DNA from: Leucocoprinus leucothites
Taxonomy: Eukaryota; Basidiomycota; Agaricomycetes; Agaricales; Agaricaceae
Reading direction: 5' to 3'
DNA: 64,000 bases
Assembly (NCBI GenBank): GCA_013368445.1
Contig: JAACJO010000024.1
Location: forward strand, 248,001-312,000
In this document: positions 1-10,552 of the stretch, in pieces
Layout: every line of letters starts with the position of its first letter
Numbering within the stretch: position 1 is the first letter of the stretch
Notes under the pieces: model-generated
What the model was told of the DNA's origin: nothing
The model's database searches: none
What the model saw: the letters and a program-made list of their open reading frames with translations, nothing else
Made by a program: the position numbers and the translations under genes

Positions 1-130
1 GTCGCGAACACCCTCGTCCTCAATAAAGTATCACAAATACGGATGAGACGCCGAGGTCATCTATTCAGGAGGAGTCGCTGCACTCGCATCGCCTTCGCCA
101 ATATCTCCAATATTGTTTTCCTGGCCCTCA

Positions 131-2599
131 TCACAAATCACGATTTGTCCGCCTTCGAGCACCACAGAAACATTTACCATCAGGCAACTGGGATAAAGCA
201 GTCAGAACATCCAGAGAAAATAACAAGATTAGCAGTTACTGACATCTTCATTGTTCCCCAACACAAATCCACCATTCCATTGCTTAGGAACTGATTCATT
301 CTCTCCATGCCCCAAAATCCAGACATCCCCGGTGATTGTGCACCCTGGGATCGGACATTTGCCATTTCGAACGACCTTGTCGCGAAATTCGGCAGGGAGC
401 TGCAAATAGCAGTCACACGATGAGTGATAGCCCGAGGAAACAAACAGTAGGTATTGGGGACTTACATTATCTCTTACCGGGTGAGCATTCACCAACCACC
501 CGGGAATGTAGCCCCTCAGCCTGAGCATTTTCCCAAATGGAAGTTTCGCAAGAGACACAGCAGTTTGGGAATCAAGCGGATGCTCGGGTACACCACAAAG
601 TTCCCAAAACGAAACCAAGACAAGGAAGTAGTGATGGAGACGCGATACACCTTCTGAGAAAACGGTACCTGAGGGGAACACAATGTGCGAGGAACCTGTG
701 AGTGACGCGGCACCTCGTCAAAGCAAGAAACACGAGATGATTTTGGGAAACACGGTACCTGTACTGCGAGAACAAAGCTCATACAACCTCCCCAAAAGTT
801 CCCGTCGATATCCAATCAAGAAGTCACCATGAATACATAGCTCCTTGGAACGATGGGAATCCTTCATGAAATCGAGGAACGATGTGTGGTGAAATGTTAT
901 GGTCATAGATTCAAGCTCAGAGCCATGGAGCTCCATGACCGACTGGATGGAAGCACAGGCACGACGGAATTTCTCTTCAGAAAGGCCGAGGATAGCGGCA
1001 ACATTTGCTGGGTGCCTGGTGAGTGTGGAACAAGCCAGGAGGATTTGTCGGACCGTTATCCTGAGCATCAGTGGAACTCGTTCCACGATGAGGGTATAGA
1101 AATAGTCCATCTCTGCCAAGGGGTTATCACGCTCAACCTTCGTAGAGATGTCATTTGCAAACTCGACCACAGTGCGCAGCTGGTCTTTAGGACCATAGGA
1201 ATTTTCGTCCTTTATGAAACGAACCATGGTCGCCACGTAGATCCAAAGTCCAGCACCATGTTCAACAAGGAGAGCAAGGGCCGCTTCGGGTGGCCACGAT
1301 TCGGGAAGGTCGTGATCCTCTTGAATCTTCTTGAACTCGTCAGTCAGGAAGAGGAGAATCTCGTGATCGATTGCACGGGATACGGGAAGTTCAAGACGGG
1401 AACAGACAGAGGATACAGTGGCAGAATTCATAGTCCGAATGATAGCCCCTTCGGGTCGGCTGGTGATGAACCAACGAAAGGGCGTCGTATGTTTCCGAGC
1501 GGAAACTCCGATGAGCCTAATAATCTCGCGTTGCTCTGCCGTTCCATGACATTCATCCAGTCCATCGATGATTACAACGCGCCCATCAAGACCGCTCCCT
1601 GTAGCATCAATCTCACGAAGGGGACGAACGAGCAATTCTTCAAACTGTGTTGACAAGGACGTCATCGCGAGAGCGGGGTCTTCAAGCATGCGCCTATCAA
1701 CGATTTCACGGATTGAGGGACATTTGGTAGCAATTTGGTACGCGATGGAGGTGAAAACACGTCGAGGGTCGTCACGACCTGGATTGGAACGGGAAAAGAA
1801 GAGGGTGGCAGCGAGTTTGTTCATGGGCACCAATGCCTCTGCGCAGCTCTGCGCAACAGCTGACTTGCCAGTGCCAAACGGACCACGCATCCAGAGAATG
1901 GGCTTTTTGCGATCCGATTCTCCAAGTGCCCACTTTGTGACGAGGTCGATATAGTCGTTTCGAGTGCCAAGGTGGCATTTTGGGGGTGGATAGCGAGCGC
2001 TGGAGTTGTAGAATGCGTCTGGCATTGAATGGTTCAGGAGTCGCTCAAGACCTACTCACCACGTCAGATCCGTGATCCAGCTGGAGGATACCGCGAAACT
2101 CACCAAAGCCCGTAGGGGAGAAGTCAATGAAATGAGAATTGCTGATAGTGAAGTTTTGTGCCATGTGGAACATTCCGTGCCCATGAAAATGCGGCGGTGG
2201 TGTCGAAGAGGAGGAGATGGATGGCAGGATGGCCTGAGACGATGTACGAGATGCGGAGGTCATAGTCTCGGGATCAAGAAGCACAGGAGGGGCTGTGAAA
2301 GCGGGCGGGGGAGTAGCAGGTGCCGGGCTAGCATGTCGAACAGGTAGAGTGACATGTTGAAGAGGCACAGCAGAGGTAGGAGGCGAGAGAGTATCGTGCA
2401 CGGGGATACCAGCTTGAGTGAGCGCAGTAGGGTGCCGGAGGTGCAAAGGGGCACTAGACGAAGATTTAGGATAATCCTGCAGTAGGGTAGGAAGTTGGGG
2501 AGGTAGAGACCGAGGAAGCGGAAGTTCGGACTGGGTTGAACTTGCCAGATCAGAGTGGTGAGAGGGTATAGCAGTAAGCTTGCGAGAGTGCCTGGTCAT
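131..2599 (-). CDS. NACHT-domain STAND NTPase, copy 1 (intact, 743 aa)
   Basis: Five exons fit phase: 2599-2104, 2051-759, 695-466, 399-244, 187-131, giving 743 residues. The order is a proline/serine-rich N-terminus (about 1-150), a short motif MFHMAQNFTISNSHFID, then the P-loop NTPase core preceded by the PPKCH..TR signature usual in mushroom NACHT proteins. Walker A reads GPFGTGKSA and Walker B VVIIDGLDE. The C-terminal part carries CPIPGCT....VWILGHGEN, common at the end of this family. Intron 1 has GTGAGT, CTGAC and TAG; the last donor is a weaker GTCAGT (copy 2 has GTAAGT). Fungal NACHT proteins are NLR-like switches in non-self recognition and cell death; that role is family knowledge, nothing here shows its ligand. 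WD40, ankyrin or TPR repeats, frequent C-terminal sensors, are absent. Start is the first ATG of a frame conserved in copy 2. The final short exon is least certain. Confidence 0.85.
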
Positions 2600-3499
2600 T
2601 ATCTGGGAAAGGAGACACGGATAGACGGTTGTGGAGGAGGGTGAGCGGGGTGAGATAGCGAGACTTGGCTATTTCCATGACTCCCACGAGACTGATCTTC
2701 ACGAAACGCCCGAGATCACCAATGATTCCTATAATGATTTGAACACGTGTGGATGGTGTAATCGGTGACCGGTGCTTCGGATAGCTTGCAAAACGATTGT
2801 TAAACTTGTGAAATGGGTCTATGAGCAGAATGCATCTGCTCCATTCCTATCCTACACCTTCACGAGAAATCTCGTCCCAAACTAACGCACTCGATGAACT
2901 CAAGCTCTCAGAAAAACAATACGCAAGCCGCCACCAGATTTGACCCGTCTCAGCCGCTCGGAACAGTGAACACCGATCCGATTGATAAACGAAATATGAT
3001 AATCATCACATCACCGTAATACCGTCGACGGATCAATATCTATGGATAAAGATGCGAAGGCCATAAGAGCTTAGCCAGATGCCAAGCGTGAGGCCTTGAG
3101 AAGGGGTAGAACGAAAGCGGCGAGAGCGAAGAAATAGAGTCAGATAAGGAACAGGGTACGGAAAGCAATACAGAAGACGAAGAGGTTGGGACTCCAAAAC
3201 CAACTGAATCGACACCGAGTCGAACAACAATAGCAAATTCTGTCCTACCAAAAAGTCCTCTGAAACGAGATCCTCAAAACTGCCTTCTCCCAGGCACATA
3301 AAGCACAACTACTAACGAAGGAACATCCACGTCGAATACCTCTTAGCCAAACGATTACTTGTCATTATCAAGTCCTTCGAAATAGATACATGACCCTCCA
3401 TTTAAAATTCACTGCATCGAGTACGACTTAACACTAGACTAATACAAACAAACATTCATCCAGCAAACCATCCAATCACAAAAGTCCAGCAACAACCAA
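2600..3499. other. Upstream region of NACHT copy 1 with a decayed acidic ORF
   Basis: About 900 bases between the NACHT start and the P450 remnant. The only recognisable content is at about 3110-3302 on the plus strand: a frame rich in Glu/Ser/Asp ending PQNCLLPGT and a stop. It matches the ORF at 7314-7523 in the second duplication unit. Here a stop codon precedes it and no usable ATG is seen. No other gene seen. Confidence 0.5.
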
Positions 3500-3895
3500 C
3501 ACACCCCATGCCGCATAATCCTCCAACAACTCCCTTATACCCTCCTCATTCCTTGCAATCCTTGGCTCAAAAACCACCTTAAACGGCCTCGGATGCGCAT
3601 TTACAGTGACTCTCCGTAAACGCCAAATTATTAACAAAGTGCGTAGGATCCACACGGAGAATAACCGCCCATTGAATCCATGCCGTGCTCAAAAACAAGA
3701 CCTACGACCCGAGCAAGTGTTTGAGGGCTCATCGGAGGAACAAGAAACAAAATACTCACTCAGTCACAATATGCTAACCACGTCGTCTGAAATCTGAAAT
3801 CAAAAGCGTAATCTTTAATATCCTCCTTGATCTTCCCTCAGATGTCGACATTGGATTGAAAGCCTCTGGATCAGGGAAGAACTGCGACTCATTCT
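3500..3895 (-). pseudogene. Cytochrome P450 3'-end remnant
   Basis: Aligns by eye with 7720-8135, the last exons of the intact P450, including the stretches for the LLEDY.. tail, the PFKV segment, the NLAF and AHPIDN-like segments and the exon before the heme loop. Several small indels break the frame. The part coding for the heme-binding Cys loop (FGFGRRVCPGQ in the intact gene) is shortened in the remnant, so the Cys ligand is lost. Similarity stops near 3895, which I read as the edge of the duplicated unit. It cannot encode a working enzyme. Confidence 0.75.
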
Positions 3896-4445
3896 GAGAA
3901 CGGGATTTCAGGTGTGGAGGAAGTTCGGCATATGGAAGTCGGAAACTCGTCACGACGGTCTCAGGTACTTGTCATGTCAAAGACACCCATTTCAAGTGGG
4001 GTCATTTCACGAAAGAAGTTTGCACCGTCCGTTGTGCGCTGCAAGTGTTTAATGAGCTCAGGGATCAATCAAGACCAGTATGGAGGAAATACACGGGGTA
4101 AAAGAACACTCTATCTCATTCCCAAGGCGACCATGCCTCCTGGAAAGTAGGAGCTGATCAGCATATGCAAGGGTATAGTGAGGGCTGGGATATCCGACAG
4201 CCTGGACAAATTGGATTTCGGACGTACCATTCACAGAAGTGCAAGTCTCCTTTTTACCCGAGGATCGAGAGATGCAGACCGCTGAATGCGGCTAAGGTAC
4301 AGTGAGGAGTTGTGCATTCAATACACTCCTTTATCCAGAGTCGTGTGACGCATCAATTGGATGGATCAATATGAGAAAGAGACAATATGCACTCACATGA
4401 ACCCATGAGCTCATGGTCAAAGCTAGAGCCAGCCGGGTCTAACGA
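3896..4445. other. Spacer between the two duplication units
   Basis: No confident gene. This stretch has no counterpart beside the intact P450 and separates the end of unit 1 (about 3895) from the start of unit 2 (about 4446, where the sequence again resembles window position 1). On the minus strand near 3910-4060 a short open stretch reads like part of an unidentified protein (FFREMTPLEMGVFDM), but I cannot assign it. Confidence 0.4.
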
Positions 4446-4572
4446 AGTTGCGAACACCCTCGTTCTCAATAAATACTATCACTATATGCATAAACTATTT
4501 GGGCCAGACATACAGGAAGGGTCATCTAACTCAAGTTGTCTTTATCGGTATCTATATGCTACTCTCTTACCC

Positions 4573-7012
4573 TCACCATGGGAATTCAACTTGGCAGACA
4601 CATATACCATCAGGTGGCTGAGATAAATAATCAGACGATGCAAAGAAAATAACAAGGGAATCAATTACTTACATCTTCATTTTTTGCTAACTGAAACCCA
4701 ACCTTCCACTGCCTTGGGACTGATTTGTTCTCTCCATGCCCCAAAATCCAGACGTTCTTGGTGTTTGTACACCCTGGGATCGGACAATTGGCCTCCCAAA
4801 TGATCTTGTCATGAAATTCAGCTGGAAGCTGCAGAGACCAAGCACATGATGAGCAATAATCTAAGGAAACAAGCGGGATCGGAAACTTACATTGGCTCTT
4901 ATCGAGTGAGCATCAACCAGCCACCCACCATTGTGACCCATCAACCTGAGCATTTTCCCGAAGGGAAGTCCCGCAAGAGCCAAAGCAGTCTGGAAATCAA
5001 GCGGATGCTTGGGTACGCCACAGAGCTTCCAAAACCAACTCAAAATAAGAACATAGTGATTGACAGATGAGACACCTTCTAGAAGAATGGTGTCTGAGGG
5101 AAACACGATATGTGAGGAATCTACAAATGACATAGTACCTCGTCAAAGCAAGAAACACCAGGTAGGTTCGGGGAGGCACATTACCTGTACTATGACTACA
5201 GACTTCTCGCAGCCATCCCAAGAGCTCCCGTCGCCATCCAATCAAGAAGTCGCCGTGAATACATAGCTCCTTGGATCGCTGAGGATCTTTCATGAAATCA
5301 AGGAACGACGCATGGTAGAAGTTTATGTCCATGAAATAAATATCAGAGCCCCGGAACTCCATGACTGACTGGATGGAGGCGCAAGCACAACGAAGCTGCT
5401 CTTTGGAAAGGCAGAGGGCATTGGCAATCATTTTGGGATTCAGTTGGGCTGTGGAGTGGGCAAGAAGGATTTTTTGGACTGTTGGTCTAAGCTTCAGCGG
5501 GATCCGCTGCATGATGAGGATATAGAAAAAATCCATCTCCGCCAACGGGTTGTCCACCCCAGCCTTACCAAAAACATCCTTTGCAAATTCGAGCACAATC
5601 CGCAGCTGGTCTTTAGGGCCATAAGAGTTTTCGTCCTTGATGAAACGAACCATAATCGCAATGTAGACCCAAAGCCCAGCACCACGTTCAACAAGCAAGG
5701 CAAGAGCTTCATCCGGTGGCCACGACTCAGGAAGGCTATGATCCTCCCGGATCTTCTCGAACTCATCCGTCAGAAAGAGGAGAATCTCGTGGTCAATCTG
5801 GCGGGATACAGGAAGTTCAACGCGAGAACGAACGGGAGATACAGCGGGGGAATTCATAGTCCGGATGATAGGATCTTCGGGGCGGCTAGTGATGAACCAG
5901 CGAAAGGGCGTCGTACGGTTGTGAGCGGAAGTTGCGATGATCCTGACAATCTCGCTCTGCTCTGCCGTCCCACGACACTCATCCAAGCCATCAATAATCA
6001 CAACCCGTCCCTCGAGACCGCTCCCCGCAGTGGCAGCCTCACGAAGGGGGTGAATGAGCAAGTCTTCAAACTGTGTAGATAGCGACGTTGTCGCGAGAGC
6101 GGGGTCTTCAACCATGTGCTTGTCAATGATTTCCCGGAATGAGGGGAATTTGGTAGCAATTTGATATGCGATGGACGTAAAGACGCGTCGAGGGTCGTCG
6201 CGGTCTTCATTCGAGCCGGAGAAGAAGAGGGTAGCAGCGAGTTTATTCACGGGCGCCAAAACTTCGGCGCAGCTCTGCGCAACAGCTGACTTGCCGACAC
6301 CAAAGGGACCGCGCATCCACAGAATGGGTTCCTTGCGGTCCGACACTCCCAGCACCCACTTGGTGATGAGGGTAATGTACTCTTTTCGTGTACCAAGGTG
6401 GCATTTTGGGGGAGGGTAGCGAGCGCTGGAGTTGTAAAATGCATCCGGCATTGAGTATTTGAGAAGTTGTGCGAGGCCTATCCACCACATGAGATCAGCG
6501 GTCCAGTTCGAGGATACTGCGAAACTCACCAAATCCCGTAGGGGAGGAGTCAATGAATCGAGAATTGCTGATATTAAAGTTTTGTGCATTGTGGAACATC
6601 CCATGCCCCAAAAACGCGGCGGTGGTGTTGAAGAGGAGGTAGGTGGTAGGATGGCTCGAGACCGAGTACGAGGTGCGAGGTTCAGAGTCTCAGGATCAAG
6701 AAGCATAGGAGGGGGTGTGAAAGTGGGCTGGAGAGTCACAAGCATTGGGTTAGCAGATTCAAAGAGTAGACTGGGATCTCGAAGAGGCGAAACAGAGGTA
6801 GTCGAAGGCGGAAGGATAGCGGGCGTGGGGATATCAGGCCGAGCAAGCATACTGGGACGTTGAAGATACAAAGGGGTATGAAACGAAGACGGCAGAGTCG
6901 AACGTTGGGGAGGTAGATATCGAGGTTCAGGAAGTTCGGACCGGGTGTAATCTGTAGCCTGGTCAGAGTAGCGAGAGGGTTCGGCGAGAAACTTGCGAGA
7001 GTGCCTGCTCAT
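4573..7012 (-). CDS. NACHT-domain STAND NTPase, copy 2 (one-base deletion in exon 1)
   Basis: Paralogue of copy 1 with the same exon plan: exon 2 6477-5185 (1,293 nt, identical length to copy 1), exon 3 5120-4891, exon 4 4828-4673, exon 5 4617-4573. Walker A is GPFGVGKSA, Walker B VVIIDGLDE, and the CPIPGCT..VWILGHGEN end is present. Relative to copy 1 one base is missing just before the MFH motif (near 6605-6615), so the proline-rich N-terminus from the ATG at 7012 falls out of frame with the motif. Two readings stay open: start at the internal ATG 6599, splice intron 1 (6529-6478) and make 597 residues; or start at 7012 and retain the 52-nt intron, which restores the frame into the NACHT core without a stop. 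Both could be functional; RNA would decide. Role as for copy 1. Confidence 0.75.
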
Positions 7013-7717
7013 TGTGTGCGGAAGGTGGTTGCAGGGGTGGGGGGAGAGAGGAGCAAGGCGAACTAAGTCTAACTTGGTTTTTCCACGAGTCCATGAGGCC
7101 GATTATAAGACGCCCATAATCACTATGCTCATAACCTGTCTGCTTCATTCCTATATTGCATTTTCGGAAGAAATCCCAACACCCTTGTCTCCCGAAAACT
7201 AACACACTCAATGAGCGCTAGCTCTCAGGAAAAGCAAAATAAAATAAAATCAGCCGGCCGCCACCAGATCTGACTTGCTTCAGTGACACAGAGGAACATC
7301 CACGGACAAAGGTGTGATGAGAGCTGCTAATTGTGAGGACGAAAACGAAAGCGGTGAGGATGAAGGAATAGAGTCAGACGAGGAACAGGGCACGGGAAAC
7401 AACATAGAATACGAAGATTTTGAAGATAACATGGACTCCGACACCGAGCCGAATGACAAAATAACAAAGTCTGTTCCGCCAAAGAAAACCCTACCTCAAA
7501 ACTGCCTTCTGTCAGGCACATAAAGTATACTATCCCCCTCGGTGAACAGCGATAGTTCAATGCTACAGAAGATATTATCATTGTCAAGACCTTCGAAATA
7601 GATTTATTATTAGCCTTGACTTAAAAAATCCACCGCATCGAGTACTTGTACACACTACATTAACACAAAACAAACATTCATCCGATCACAAAAATCGCAA
7701 CACTAACCAACCCCACC
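7013..7717. other. Spacer between NACHT copy 2 and the P450
   Basis: Holds the promoter side of NACHT copy 2, the acidic ORF at 7314-7523, and the 3' flank of the P450. The part from about 7300 on is the counterpart of 3080-3500. Nothing else recognised. Confidence 0.5.
7314..7523 (+). CDS. Small acidic ORF, 69 aa, hypothetical
   Basis: ATG-started frame, very rich in Glu, Asp and Asn, ending PQNCLLSGT. The frame and its last residues match the decayed counterpart at about 3110-3302, although the sequences between differ by indels. That conserved ending at the same stop codon hints at past coding use, perhaps as the last exon of a gene on the plus strand. I do not recognise it. No intron signals or partner exons are clear. 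It may be noise kept by the duplication. Confidence 0.3.
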   Translation: MMRAANCEDENESGEDEGIESDEEQGTGNNIEYEDFEDNMDSDTEPNDKITKSVPPKKTLPQNCLLSGT

Positions 7718-10552
7718 CTACGCCCCATAATCCTCCAACAACTCCCTCACACCCTCCCTCGTCTCCGCAGCTCTCGGTTCAAAAATCACCTTAAACGGCA
7801 TCGGATGCGCATTCGCACTCTCCGTAAACGCCAAATTATCAATCGGATGCGCAGGATCCGCACGAACATTAAACGCCCATTGTATCAACGCCGTATTCAA
7901 AAACACCGACCTATCAAAGTCACCCCCCCAAAAAAACGAGTATTTTAGAATCCGCTTGGTTGATTGAAGGAATAAAGATAGGAAAAATAAACTCACGCAG
8001 TTGCCATATGTTGACCAGGACACACACGTCGTCCAAATCCGAAGGTATAAGCTTTAAGATCCTCCTTAATCTTTCCCTCAGGTGTCAACCACCGTTGTGG
8101 ATTGAAAGCCTCAGGATCAGGGAAAAACTGTGGATCGCGCCCGACGGACCTATAACCACACAAATGGTATTAGACACAATATCGGCGATAGAACAGACAA
8201 GATCGAGAACTAACCAAACATTCCCAATAACACTCGCACCAGCGGGTATACAATAGTTTTGCTAAACCAGATCCAGATGTCAGTAAGATAGAATTTCACC
8301 ACGACCGCCGCCGCCGGGTAGATTAAGAAACTTTACCCAGATGATATCTTTCGTTGCTTTATGTGCGAAACCTACACACGTCACAAGTGGCGCCCTTCAT
8401 CAGGATCGAGAGAATCTCTGATCGAGGACGACAAAATGCTCACCTCCGGAACTAACGGGTCTCCATCTAAATGTCTCCAACACAAATGCCATCGTCTGCG
8501 GTAAACTCTCCTGATCACTAGGCATAGGAGCTATTTCCATCCAAAACCATAAAATTAGCACACCTCCCACTCCAAAAAACACGACCAAAAATACACTTGA
8601 GAGATTTTTTAGAGGGATAGAGACTCACGTCGCTCTTTTCCGATAACGGAGTCCAACTCCTTCCTAACGCGCTCCGCGGCCTCTGGGAAACAAGCACTAG
8701 CCATGACACCCACACTGATCGCGGAAGCTGTCGTATCCGACCCAGCGCCGAACATACTCCCAGCCAAATACGATGCTTCATCGTTGGAGAGCTCAAGTTC
8801 GTTTTGTCGCTCAATGAGGTATTTACCAAAGGATTGAGGAATTTCTTCTCCCCGAGCCTGTATGACGAACGTTAGGTGCTTTTGTGAGTCGTATTATACA
8901 CGAAAGACGGACCATTTTCTCTCGGACTTCGTTCAACTGAGATTTGAATAACCCCAATTCCTCCTTATGCCCATCCTGCAACTCCTTGAGATATCCCGGG
9001 ACATACCTAAAAAAACGCACCAACCTCAGTCAAATTCAAAAACCTCACTCGACAACCCAAAGAGGAAAATTTCCCAAAACGATACAAATACGCACCGAAG
9101 CACTGGCCAATCATCCACTCTCCAAAGCCCGGGACGTAAATTATTTCCGAGTCGGGTAAGACACCGATTCACAGCTTGAACGATGGGATCGAAATACGAT
9201 TTCGGAATTTTACCATACGCGAGTGCCATTACGACAGCTGCTGCGTAGCTGTTATGCCATAATAACACAAAATAGAAGGACGGTGGCGCCGATTTCATCA
9301 AAGAGAAACAGGGTGTAGGTGGTAGGAGTATCAAGTTAAAGTGGATATTAGGACGTGGGCAGTGTGTGTGTGTGTGTGTGTGTCGAAGTAACGCAAAGGG
9401 GGAAGAAGTGCATGCGTGTTGTTGTATTTGCATGGGGAACGTTCATGTTGAGTGTGATGATGAAGATGACGATGAGATCGTATATGGTCGAAGAATTGAA
9501 TATTAATAGAAGACCGAACCAATGAGATTAGAGTATATTCTTGGAATGATAATTATAGTCGAGGCACGTACTGCTTCGCATGGTCTTGGTGCCTGTCTGG
9601 CTCATCGAGGATATCAAGGATATGTTGACGTGCGCTGTGCATCAGGGTAGGTGAATACCCACTGATGCTCTTCGGTTGAAGATGAGCATGCAAGGCACTA
9701 ATAATTAAAAAAAGGGCGAAAAGCGATCAAATCGTTAGTTGTCAGTTTAAACTCTCATGATGTGACAAGATAGCTGAAGCGATCCCGGCGGTGGAAGAAA
9801 GAATAGCTTGAAGGCCAAAGGGGAACGCGAAATAAAGAATCAAAGTGGATGACTGATCCAAACAAATGATCCATGTCATAGTGGAAATTAAAGAAAGGAA
9901 CTGTGTTGAAACCGGAGTAGATCATCATCATCAGATGGCAAGAAGTGGCAGAATCACCTGGCACATTACACGCTGCCTAGTGAGAGACCACCGCACCCGG
10001 GAATCACGAAACAAGCGTAACAGCACAACAGGAAGGAGGGGGGGGAACCATAATAGAACAGTATGAGAAGGGAATACTCACCGCCGCATCTTCTTGAACC
10101 GCTCTCCTGCAGGTGTCAGCAGGACCCTCATCCCTCCAGATAACGTCTCTCCAGCAGCAATACTCGCTGGACGGTCAACAGTCGAAGCTCCTTCCTTCTC
10201 CATTATTTCAATCGCTGCCTGAACCCGACCAACGACAATAACGGTGTTGAAGCCTTGTCTCAGACTAAAGACAGGGCCGTACTCCTTCGTCCATTCCTCG
10301 AATTTGCGATACGCACTGTGGTGTGATCATTAAGGGGACCCGGACAGAAATGGAATCATAATCAAAAGCAACTCACAAAACTTTTGGGATAGAGTTTCCA
10401 AAGATCCAAGACTCTGCCGGTGGGCCTGGGGGTAAGGGAAGACTGTTCCGTTGTGAGAGGCGCTTATGAATGACACCCAAAAGCGTCGCAGAGAGTAAAA
10501 GAACTGCTATTGACTCTGGCTGCCTGGCGATATCGACGACTGAAGAAGCCAT
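7718..10552 (-). CDS. Cytochrome P450 monooxygenase
   Basis: Many short exons. The ATG at 10552 opens a membrane anchor (about residues 16-33, SIAVLLLSATLLGVIH) followed by the proline hinge LPLPPGPP. Later exons give the I-helix oxygen-binding stretch GAGSDTTAS (near 8730-8755), the K-helix ExxR as ETFR (near 8480), the PERF-like FNPQRW, and the heme loop FGFGRRVCPGQHMAT (near 8000-8040, Cys ligand). The last exon ends LLEDYGA. Length is about 500 residues, normal for the family. Such ER-bound enzymes add oxygen to lipids, xenobiotics or secondary metabolites using a P450 reductase; the substrate cannot be read here. The 3' end of this gene is duplicated as a dead copy at 3500-3895. One intron holds a GT microsatellite. 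Confidence 0.9.
9362..9383. repeat. GT dinucleotide microsatellite
   Basis: Eleven GT units in a row inside a P450 intron. Likely polymorphic between strains; no function implied. Confidence 0.9.

Larger units (their letters stand above)
1..8135. repeat. Diverged tandem segmental duplication (two units)
   Basis: Unit 1 spans at least 1-3895 and unit 2 about 4446-8135. Shared in the same order: a flank around the CCTCAATAAA string (1-40 and 4446-4480), NACHT gene, upstream acidic ORF, P450 3' end. Exons 2, 3 and 4 of the NACHT genes keep identical lengths, while spacers have diverged strongly. Unit 1 may begin before the window. Unit 2 joins the full P450, so it is probably the source side for the P450 tail. 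Confidence 0.8.

Noticed and set aside
853..1653. 266-codon plus-strand open frame
   Set aside because: It is antisense to NACHT copy 1 exon 2; a matching antisense frame appears in copy 2 (5444-6082) because the coding sequence is shared. No motifs of its own.
2019..2059. Alternative 41-nt intron 1 for NACHT copy 1 (CAG acceptor after ATGC)
   Set aside because: It breaks phase and would remove the LERLLNHSM stretch that is conserved in copy 2; the 2103-2052 intron keeps both.
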